In this document: positions 56,866 through 64,000 of the stretch, in pieces | How positions within the stretch are numbered: position 1 is the first letter of the stretch | Layout: every line of letters begins with the position of its first letter | Source: Coniochaeta sp. PMI_546 | Taxonomy: Eukaryota; Ascomycota; Sordariomycetes; Coniochaetales; Coniochaetaceae | Assembly (NCBI GenBank): GCA_021432605.1 | Contig: MU271144.1 | Coordinates: 1,794,606 to 1,858,605 of the forward strand | Direction: 5' to 3' | Length of the DNA stretch: 64,000 nucleotides | Program-made: the position numbers and the translations under genes | The notes under the pieces: model-generated | The model's database searches: none | Told to the model about the DNA's origin: nothing | Seen by the model: the letters and a program-made list of their open reading frames with translations, nothing else

Positions 56866-57784
56866 CTGCGGGGTGTTGGAGATCAGTGACGGGAAGCGTG
56901 GAGTGAGATGACAGTCTCGCAGGAGGGTTTGACGTAGGTGGGATGTTGAAGCAAGGAATTGCAATTACACTACAAGAAGAAGAAAAATACCTCGTCGCGT
57001 GCCTGAATGACTGTTGCCGAGGAGGCAAAGTAATGGTCTGTTTTTTATCATCCCCACTAAATAAGTCAAAGGGCTTATAACGTAAGACCCTTGATTTGCA
57101 ATTCTCGTTATCAGAACTCTGGCTCTACATACCATAGTAGTACTAGTCTCTACACTAGTATTCGCTCCAACAACTGGCTTGTAATACTGACTCTAGGATT
57201 GGCTGTACATGTGTAGTAGGTACTTAGGTACCCTTAGCTGCCTTATAGGTGGGTCGACACCCCGTTCTTCGAACCACCCTTGCTTAGTAATAATAAGTCC
57301 AAAGAGGTCGCATCCCTGTCGCTCAGATCCGCCGCTGACAACGCCAAGCATCAAGATCACGTTCATGAATGATTGGCCAATGTCCTACCACCGAAGCTTG
57401 AATGTCTGGCGATGCAACGTCGGATTGCCTTCCTATTGCTACCAAGCTCTCCGATATCCCAGCTCAATGGTTCTTGCTCGACACTGTCACCCACTGCTGC
57501 GCTTCATCTTCACCACGAGGTCATCGGCTTCCGACCCGAGAATACGTTAGTGCTGTCATGGCCCCTGGACGAGTCTGACAAGACCCCGAGATGGAGGCAA
57601 CCATGGCCTGCCGTAAAGTCTAATTTGGACGGTTTGGGAAGAACGAGGTGCATGTCAAGCACGTGGCGATCCCGTTGTAGCAGTATGTATAATCAGGAGA
57701 TATCTGTCCCGCATGAAATAGAATCTGCACCACCCTTCTTCGCTCCCCGACGCACCAGGGCAGCAAATCGTGAGGCTCGACAAG
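56866..57784. other. Divergent promoter region of CCP1 and the phosphatase-like gene
   Basis: No gene was seen. TACTAGTCTC and related CTAGTA words near 57140-57160 are short partial palindromes of doubtful meaning. The frame at 57373-57927 is a shadow of the next gene's first exon. Confidence 0.5.
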
Positions 57785-58952
57785 ATGGTCAAACCACTGA
57801 CAGCTTCGCTATCGCTGCTGGCTCTCGCCGCCCAGGCTGCTCTGGCATGGAAGGCCGGGTCCCCGTGCTCGCCTTCCTACAGCTACATCAACTACACGAC
57901 CGTGCCGGGCTTCTTCCTACAGGATGACCCGTCCACTTCAACCACAAACTTCGATTATGTATGTTCACATCCCACCCGTCTGTCTCTCTTCCCTCGACCC
58001 TCACCCTGACAAGCCCTGCTAGACAACGTCCAACTTCGGCCTCATAAACCAGACCTATCCCAGCGATGCCACCTTCACCACGTGCGGCGGCAAGGCACCG
58101 ACCCAGTGGCAGCGCTTCGCCCACTACGTCGCCTCCCTCAACGCCGCCTCCCCGGCCAGCGTAGCCTACAAAGTCCTCTTCCTCGCCCGCCACGGCGAGG
58201 GCTGGCACAACGCCGCCGAGACCTACTACGGCACCCCAGCCTGGAACTGCTACTACTCCCTGCTGGACGGCAACGGCACCGCCGTCTGGGCTGACGCCCT
58301 CCTGACCCCCGCCGGCACCGCCCAGGCCGTCAAGGCCAACACCTTCTGGCGCGCCCAGCTGGCCCACCAGAAGATGCCCGCCCCGCAGAGCTACTACACC
58401 AGCCCCCTGTCGCGGTGCCTCGTCACCGCCAACATCACCTTTGCCGACCTGTCCCTGCCCGCGTCCCGACCCTTCGCCCCGACAGTCAAGGAGTTCTTCA
58501 GAGAGGGCATAAGCATCCACACCTGCGACCGGCGGCGGAGCAAGACCTACATCCACGACCTCCTCCCCACCTACAAGTTCGAGGACGGCTTCGCCGAGAC
58601 CGACACCCTGTGGAACGGCGTCACGGCCGAGGACGGCAGCGGGCAGTACGCGCGCAGCAAAGTCGCCCTGGACGAGGTCTTCACGGACGACGAGGCGACG
58701 TGGATCAGCATCACCTCCCACTCGGGCGAGATCGCGAGCCTGCTGAGCGTCCTCGGCCACAGGGCCTGGAGCCTCAGCACGGGCCAGGCCGTCCCCGTGC
58801 TGGTGAGGGCCGAGAGGCTGCCGCGGGCCTACCCGAGCAGGACCATCGCCGCCTGGGCGAGCGCGGTGACCTGTGCCGGTCCCCCGATCTCGAGCGGTGC
58901 GGGCGGGTGCGTTTGCTCTACTGGCGCGACTGCCTCGCCTACTGTTTTTTGA
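57785..58952 (+). CDS. Secreted histidine phosphatase (phosphoglycerate mutase-like) family protein
   Basis: Exons 57785-57958 and 58023-58952 are joined in phase over a 64-base intron and encode 367 aa. Residues 1-21 form a signal peptide (LSLLALAAQAALA). The catalytic motif LARHGEGWHN carries the phospho-accepting His of the histidine-phosphatase superfamily, with SPLSRCLVTA (second Arg) and ITSHSGEIASLL (second catalytic His) later in the chain. This order fits the clade-1 mutase-like phosphatases, such as yeast Pmu1 relatives, but the signal peptide and several Asn-x-Ser/Thr sites point to secretion. The substrate is unknown; organic phosphate scavenging is one possibility. A Gly/Ser/Cys/Thr-rich C-terminus could be a linker or part of a weak GPI signal. 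Confidence 0.87.
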
Positions 58953-59514
58953 GAGAGCGGGTGGGCTGAGGCTTGAGACTTTGCTAGTCTGTTAAGCTTA
59001 AGCGCCCCAGCTGGTGGTAATAAACAATAATATCGATTGAATTCTATCTGGGTCTAAGCTTTTTCGCTTTGGTGATGTCGCTGTTTGATGCTGTGAAACC
59101 GGTGGCAACGACAGACACCCTTTGTTCGACTCCAAGTCGAAGGGACGACGACCTGATATTTCTAGCGCCGACGCCCCTATTACTCCCAAGGCTGTTCCTC
59201 TCTTGCTGTTACCATCCCTATTCTCCCTCCGAAACAAACCGGACAGGTAAGAGATCCAATACAAGAACCGCGAGGAATGGTATGAAAGACTCCAACGACG
59301 CCGATATGCCCTCACCAACACCCTGCCTCCTCTCCAGTCCCCAGCATGTAACATCAATCGAACAGCCCAATCCCGAACACAACAAGTCCCATTCTCGAGA
59401 ACCACCCCCCGCAAACCCCAGAACCCCGCAAACCCCATCCTTGGCATCCGCACTCTGCAAACAGGAACTTTGCAAATTAGTCGACTGGGGAGTCTTCTTC
59501 TCCGGTGCGAGGCT
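58953..59514. other. Convergent intergenic region
   Basis: This is the tail-to-tail spacer between the phosphatase-like gene (+) and the secreted repeat gene (-). Frames on both strands here extend into the neighbouring genes and look like shadows. No separate gene was seen. Confidence 0.5.
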
Positions 59515-60651
59515 CTACACGAGCCGGCGGCGGCGGAGCCGCTTCATAGTCGTCTGGGGGTCCTGGCCGAGGGCGGTGGGATTGAGGCGGCCGGCGTTGG
59601 GGTTGATGGACGCCTCGGGCGTGTCGGTCGGGATGACGATGTTCCCCTTGGCGGCGCCCGGGACGACGACGACGTGGTGGTTGATCTTCCCTGCCCGGGG
59701 GTGCTCGGGGGCGACGGTCGGGGTGGCGGTGCTTCTCTTGTCGTTGGTGGCGTACGAGACCTCGATGACGAAGTGCTCCTGTGTTTGAGACCGGGGTGCG
59801 ACGGTGGGGATGATGGGCCTGTTCTTGTCGTTGGTGGCGTACGAGACCTCGATGACGAAGTGTTCTTGTGTATGAGACCGAGGCGCGACTGTCGGGATGA
59901 TCAGGCTCCTCTTGTCGTCGGTGGCGTACGAGACCTCGATGACGAAGTGTTCTTGTGTCTGAGACCGAGGCGCGACGGTGGGGATGATGGGCCTGTTCTT
60001 GTCGTCGGTGACGTACGTGGCCTCGATGACGAAGTGCTCCTCCTTAGGAGCCTGGCGGGCGACTTTTATCCTGGTCGGTCCAAAGCCATGTGCATGTACG
60101 GTCTCTTGACCTTGATCTCTCCGGTCAACGACTGCTGTGGGTTTCAGGCTGATGGCGGCGTTTGACCCTCCAAAGACATCGACGGTCTTCTCGTTTTCGT
60201 CCCAGCGGGTGGAAAGCTCCTCTTTGGCAGCATAAGTGGCCCCGGCCTCGGGCACGTGGAAGGACGTGAACGGGCCGGCCTTGTACACGACGTTGGGGAC
60301 GAGGTCTGCCTGCCAGGGAAGCAGGAAAGCCTTGTTGTCGGGCGTCTCCCACTGCGGACCCGTGCACTTAAGCATCCTGGGAGTGCAGGAGACCTCAATG
60401 TTGTCTTGGTCAGCTTTGGAAGCAGTATCGCCAGCGACCACTGGAGGTGGATGGTGACACGGCGTCACTGGGGCGCAACCCTCGGGGAGGACATTCTTGT
60501 TCGAGGGATCGACAGGCAAATGGACCATACGTTGCGCTTGGGTTGGCTTGGGGGGATCGAAGATGGAGAACTTTTCGGTCGAAATGTATCTGGCTGATCC
60601 ATGAGAGACAAGGACTGACAGGACAGCCACGAGTGCTTGGGAGTGATGCAT
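59515..60651 (-). CDS. Secreted protein with four 29-residue tandem repeats
   Basis: The frame is 378 aa from the chosen Met at 60651, which starts a signal peptide (MHHSQALVAVLSVLVSHGSA). Codons upstream of it stay open but look like leader. Residues about 24-200 are a domain I do not recognise, with four cysteines (GCAPVTPC and SCTPRMLKC). Then come four repeats of 29 residues (core EHFVIEVSYAT-(D/N)DK, then IIPTVAPRS-type linker). The repeat position after DK alternates between NRP and RS, so Lys-Arg, a Kex2-type site, occurs only in every second unit. The C-terminus is Arg-rich (MKRLRRRRLV). I know no named family. A processed secreted peptide precursor or effector is possible but unproven, because no UstYa-like or other RiPP enzyme lies nearby. 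Confidence 0.8.
   Translation of the reverse strand: MHHSQALVAVLSVLVSHGSARYISTEKFSIFDPPKPTQAQRMVHLPVDPSNKNVLPEGCAPVTPCHHPPPVVAGDTASKADQDNIEVSCTPRMLKCTGPQWETPDNKAFLLPWQADLVPNVVYKAGPFTSFHVPEAGATYAAKEELSTRWDENEKTVDVFGGSNAAISLKPTAVVDRRDQGQETVHAHGFGPTRIKVARQAPKEEHFVIEATYVTDDKNRPIIPTVAPRSQTQEHFVIEVSYATDDKRSLIIPTVAPRSHTQEHFVIEVSYATNDKNRPIIPTVAPRSQTQEHFVIEVSYATNDKRSTATPTVAPEHPRAGKINHHVVVVPGAAKGNIVIPTDTPEASINPNAGRLNPTALGQDPQTTMKRLRRRRLV
59711..60045 (-). repeat. 87-bp in-frame tandem repeat tract
   Basis: CTCGATGACGAAGTG (plus strand) recurs at 59761, 59848, 59935 and 60022, exactly 87 bases apart, with a partial unit at the low-coordinate end. Units 1 and 3 resemble each other, as do the partial unit and unit 2, so the tract may have grown by duplication of a two-unit (174-bp) block. 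Confidence 0.9.
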
Positions 60652-61013
60652 CTTGGATGAAAATGCTGTTCTTTTTATTTCACTGACTGGCTGGCTGTAC
60701 TTTGTAAGCGAAGAGAGGATTGAGGAATGAAGACAGCGGAAGTTGGTCAGGGGCAATCCAGTGCGCATAAGCTGCTTCTTATACCTCCTCTCGAGCTACC
60801 AGGCCACACCGATCGCCGTCTGTAAGGTTCAAACCAAAACTCAGAATGCGACAGTAAACTATGCTTAGGCGACGAGGTCATATTCCTGTGGCAATGTACA
60901 AACCCCAATGCAAGACGTGTAGACACTCTTTGAAACCCTGGGAATAAGAAAGTTAAGACGTGCACCCTAAACTCAGGTCTCATAGCACACATCAGACTCA
61001 CCTAGTCAAGCCC
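60652..61013. other. Intergenic region
   Basis: This holds the promoter and 5' leader of the secreted repeat gene and the 3' flank of the deaminase gene. No gene was seen. Confidence 0.5.
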
Positions 61014-61565
61014 CTATCCCGTCTTCATCCTACCCGCAGCCATTCTACCCTCAGTCTTGCTCCAGTACTCGTCACTTTCCCTCACCACCGTCCTCCCCTC
61101 CTCCCCCAGCGGCCCAATAACCTCAACAGCCTTCTGCTTGCAACCCGCCAGCACCTCCCTGCAGTTCCAACTCATGGTGAAGTTCTCCTTGTTCCCCTCG
61201 CCCGTGAGCTCGTACAGCTCCTCGTTGCTGGCCCCATACACCAGGCCCCCGATGTGCGCCCAGTACAGCGTCGCCGTGCACATGGCGCACGGCTCCCACG
61301 TGCTGACCAGGGTGCACGTCCAGAGGAACTCCTTGGGGTAGTGCGTGTACGCCAGTCTCGCCAGGCTGGCCTCGGCGTGGTTGACCTGGTCGACGGACTG
61401 GTGCGTCAGCAGCACCGTCTCGTTGTCTGGGCCGAGCAGCACGGCGGCGAAGGGCCGCTTGCCAAACGTCACTGCCCGGCGCTGGACGTTGAGACAGGCC
61501 TCCATTGCTGCACTTATCTGGGAGGTGGTGAGTGGTTTGCGCTGTGGGAATAGATCGGTGGCCAT
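61014..61565 (-). CDS. Cytidine/deoxycytidylate deaminase-fold enzyme
   Basis: A single frame encodes 183 aa. The zinc motif is VNHAEASLARLA (His-x-Glu; the Glu is the proton shuttle) followed about 30 residues later by STWEPCAMCTATLYW (Pro-Cys-x2-Cys). This arrangement is shared by guanine deaminase, cytosine deaminase and tRNA adenosine deaminase branches. The surrounding TFGKRPFAAVLLGPDNE and the HIGGLVYGASNEEL stretch are closest to the guanine-deaminase or nucleoside-deaminase-like group. The actual substrate cannot be set from this sequence alone. There is no targeting signal, so it is probably cytosolic or nuclear. The ATG at 61565 is the first in frame after an upstream stop. Confidence 0.85.
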   Translation of the reverse strand: MATDLFPQRKPLTTSQISAAMEACLNVQRRAVTFGKRPFAAVLLGPDNETVLLTHQSVDQVNHAEASLARLAYTHYPKEFLWTCTLVSTWEPCAMCTATLYWAHIGGLVYGASNEELYELTGEGNKENFTMSWNCREVLAGCKQKAVEVIGPLGEEGRTVVRESDEYWSKTEGRMAAGRMKTG

Positions 61566-62027
61566 TTTTGCTTCTGTTTGGGCTCCTTTGCCTTGTTCCG
61601 TGACGTGGAAGAGAGTCCGAAGGTTTCAGTCGTTTCAATTGAAACTAGAGGATCTCAAACCTTATTGGCGATGACGAACATATGTACATATATACGTATA
61701 ACGAGGCGAGGTGCACCGGTACAAGCGCCGGGGAGCTCCCCGGAGGTGCTTATCTATCGGCCCCGCTCCGAATCGGACAAAGCTTAGCGGGCCGCAGGGT
61801 GCAGAGCACCCCGATCGCAGATCAAATCGTACATTTGCCTTGTGCGTATATCGTACATCTCGAGCATCCGCATCATCTTACATATATATCTGAATCAGAC
61901 AGGCCCCCAAGATCCTCATGTGAAAGCCACACGTAGTCCAGTGCTCCAGCGCTTGCTTTGCTCAAGTGCCTATGCTCCCCATCCGTAAATGATACAACCA
62001 GCAAAAGCCCTTTATTAAACCAGCACT
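61566..62027. other. Intergenic region next to the assembly gap
   Basis: This runs from the deaminase start to the N run. It contains the perfect 16-base palindrome CCGGGGAGCTCCCCGG at 61728-61743, a length expected about once by chance in this much sequence. No gene was seen. Confidence 0.5.
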
Positions 62028-62067
62028 NNNNNNNNNNNNNNNNNNNNNNNNNNNNNNNNNNNNNNNN
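62028..62067. other. Assembly gap, 40 N
   Basis: Forty unknown bases. On the minus strand they begin at the third base of the codon where the PX-protein frame is expected to stop (TA known, third base N). Confidence 0.98.
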
Positions 62068-64000
62068 TAATGCGTAACAATCCTCACAGCCTGCAACATA
62101 ACCCCAAACATCAGCCCCCTCGCCACCTTCTCCTCCTGCAGGCAGTCGAACACACGCCCCAGCGCCTCGCCGGTGGCATTCTGCCCCATCACTCCGGTGA
62201 GCGCAGCCGGCACGCCGCTCTCAATCAGCAGCTTCCTGGCCTTGACCCTCAGCTTCTCCTTCTCCTCAGCCGTCATCTCCTTCGGCCAGGCGGCCCGCTC
62301 CTCCTCCGTCGGCAGGGTATTTTCCCTCAGCTTGCGTAGGTGGGAAGCGATACCGGCGTCCGAGGCGTTGGCTTCGATCACCGAGCTCTGGAGCATCGAC
62401 TGGATGTACGTAAGGGAGGGGTTGCCCGGTCGGAGGAGGAAGGATTTGGCTGCTGCCAGGAGTGTGCGTCGGATATTCCAGGCGGAGGAGAGGGTATACA
62501 GTTCGTTGATAATGGCGAACAAGAGCTCCACTGCCACACGGGTCTCCTGCTCTGACAGTGGTGGGTACTGTCTACCTGGCTTCTTGGACGGTGCGGCACC
62601 GTTGGGCTTCCGAGGAGGTAACGTCGGTAGCGTCTCGGACCGAGAGTGACCCTTCGGCGAAGCTGCCCGGTGGAAACTGTCGTGTGTCCGACTTTGCGGG
62701 CTGACCGGCGACTGATAGTCGTCCGGCATAGCGTCCGGAGGCGGCGGGAGTTTGATGCCGTCGAGACTGGTCGCTGAAGGCGACCGCAGGGGCGCCAAGC
62801 TCGAAGCTCGGCTATGCTCTCGGCTACTCTTCCCGCTGAGAGCTGGTCGCTCCCAGCGATCGCTACGCGACGGTCGGAGACTCTCCGGCTCCGGCTCGCT
62901 CTGGGACTGGTAGCTCGGCCTTCGCTCCATCGGCGCCATCTTGCCCGGCTGAGTCGCGATAATGGACGATCTCTGGCTGTCCATACTGTCACGCTTCCGC
63001 GCACCAGACGCACTACTATCCATCCGTGGCGGCGTGGACATGGACAGTCTACTTGCAGCCGTGACATCTTGCAGCGACGAGCTTGTCGACTTCCTCTGTC
63101 CTAGACCAATGTTGCCAAGGACACCAGTGACACCGCCAACCACTGCTCTCGAGCCCTCGAGCGGAGCGCTGGTAAGCACATCAAATACGTTTTTGCCGAG
63201 CTTCTCGAAAGCCTGTAAGCCCATTTTGGGACCGCCGGGAGACATACGATCGTCTCGTTCGAGGAACTTCTTCATCCCTTCGCTCTCCGCCAAGGCCTGG
63301 TGCCAGAGCGCATCGCGAAGGTACCGCTCCAGCTCTCCGCGTAGCGAGCTTCGCGTGTGCACTCTCCAGCTTGGCAAATCCTTATGTTGCTCGGTGAAAG
63401 ACGTGGCACCAGAGATGCTCGCGATCCGACGGAGGACTTCGTGTAGTGGCTCGAAGTCACTGTACTTCCTGACGATCATCCAGCCCGGATATTGTGTTGT
63501 CGCAGGCTCGATCTGGATGAGGTAGTCCCATGCCGGCTTAGTTCTTATCCTGCTATCACCTGCTTCATCCAGCACGGTGATAGTTGCGTTGTGTAGAGTG
63601 AGCGGTGCTGGCCTCTTGAGGCCGTTTCCCTCAGATTCCTCCTCTTCATCGTGGCCCGGAGGAACGATCTGATCGAAGCTCGTAAATCGCGACCCCGTCG
63701 TATTTTGAGGAGACGAGTGTTGGCTGTTGAAGTCACTCGTGGAGTTGGGGGTAAGTGGAGTGTATAGCGAATCTCTGCTGGATGCTCCGTCGATCGACAA
63801 TTCTTGCGGTGACGGTCTGCCGGAGCGCTCTGACGCTCGTGGGTCTACTTCACTCGAAGGTCTTCCGGCTCGTGTCTGACTCGTGTCTAGGCCGTTTGCA
63901 CTTTTGCTGAAGGCATCCTTCAGTTGCGGCGAGACGGCCGATTGTTCGGAAGGCACCTGCTTCGAGGCGGGGTTCTCTAGCCTGTCGCTGGATGTCGACT
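62067..64000 (-). CDS. PX and Nexin_C domain sorting protein, 5' end outside the window
   Basis: The frame is open from the right window edge (64000) to 62067, so the N-terminus and start codon are missing. A PX domain runs from about HNATITVLDE (63600) to GMKKFLERDD (63260); it includes the lipid-pocket region YPGWMIVRKYSDFEPLHEVL. After a Ser/Pro-rich linker with many basic and acidic runs comes a C-terminal Nexin_C domain (LSEQETRVAVELLFAIINEL, then NIRRTLLAAAKSFLLRPGN). PX plus Nexin_C, usually preceded by a PXA domain, is the SNX13/SNX19/SNX25/Mdm1 arrangement, which acts at endosome or ER-vacuole contacts. The last codon reads TA then N. It would be a stop if the hidden base is A or G. 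Confidence 0.85.

Noticed and set aside
59470-60165. 231-codon plus-strand frame with internal repeats
   Set aside because: The repeats exist only because the 87-bp unit is a multiple of three. The minus frame has the signal peptide and a complete structure.
59515-60651. Classical dikaritin RiPP precursor
   Set aside because: Only alternate units carry Lys-Arg, the units are 29 residues with no short conserved core, and no UstYa-like gene is in the window. It is kept as a repeat protein with an open function.
61728-61743. Perfect 16-base palindrome CCGGGGAGCTCCCCGG
   Set aside because: About one such palindrome is expected by chance in 64 kb, and nothing around it suggests a function.

Overview
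The window is nuclear DNA from a filamentous ascomycete, most likely a Sordariomycete (Pezizomycotina). The reasons are monocistronic genes on both strands, short introns of about 59 to 110 bases with GT..AG ends and CTAAC/CTGAC branch points, a Zn2Cys6 regulator, and single-copy fungal genes (SHR3, PEX6, HCS1, ATP11, CCP1, a BOI-type SAM/PH protein). A 40-base N run shows that it comes from a draft assembly. There are no CRISPR arrays, operons, recognisable rRNA or tRNA genes, or intact transposons.

Layout. 1-9 kb: SHR3 (+), a cysteine-rich single-pass membrane sensor-like protein (-) and a Zn2Cys6 regulator (-). 9-17 kb: almost 8 kb without a supportable gene, holding a family of short degenerate repeats. 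17-24.5 kb: SAM/PH polarity protein (+), a superoxide-dismutase-fold mitoribosomal protein (-) and a Hcs1/SMUBP2-type helicase (+). 24.5-28.3 kb: another gene-poor stretch. 28.3-43.5 kb: an unrecognised low-complexity protein (+), an ENV7/STK16-type kinase (-), a steryl-ester-hydrolase-like lipase (-), PEX6 (+) and an SH3BGR-like thioredoxin-fold protein (-). 43.5-50 kb: accessory-looking DNA with a 35-codon cysteine-rich gene candidate (+), a GPI-anchored Ser/Thr protein (-) and a small secreted protein (-). 51-64 kb: 4-coumarate-CoA-ligase-like enzyme (+), ATP11 (-), CCP1 (-), a secreted histidine-phosphatase-family protein (+), a secreted repeat protein (-), a cytidine-deaminase-fold enzyme (-) and the C-terminal part of a PX/Nexin_C sorting protein (-), which runs off the right edge.

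The genes do not form one pathway. Loose themes are mitochondrial function (mS42-like, ATP11, CCP1), peroxisome or lipid metabolism (PEX6, steryl-ester hydrolase, the CoA ligase ending in PKL) and cell surface or secretion (SHR3, sensor-like protein, GPI protein, two small secreted proteins, secreted phosphatase-like protein). The least ordinary signals are the 35-aa cysteine-rich gene candidate at 45281, the 87-bp-period secreted repeat protein at 59515-60651 with alternating Lys-Arg sites, two identical telomere-like 11-mers upstream of two genes for mitochondrial proteins, and a palindrome flanked by direct repeats at 802-841.
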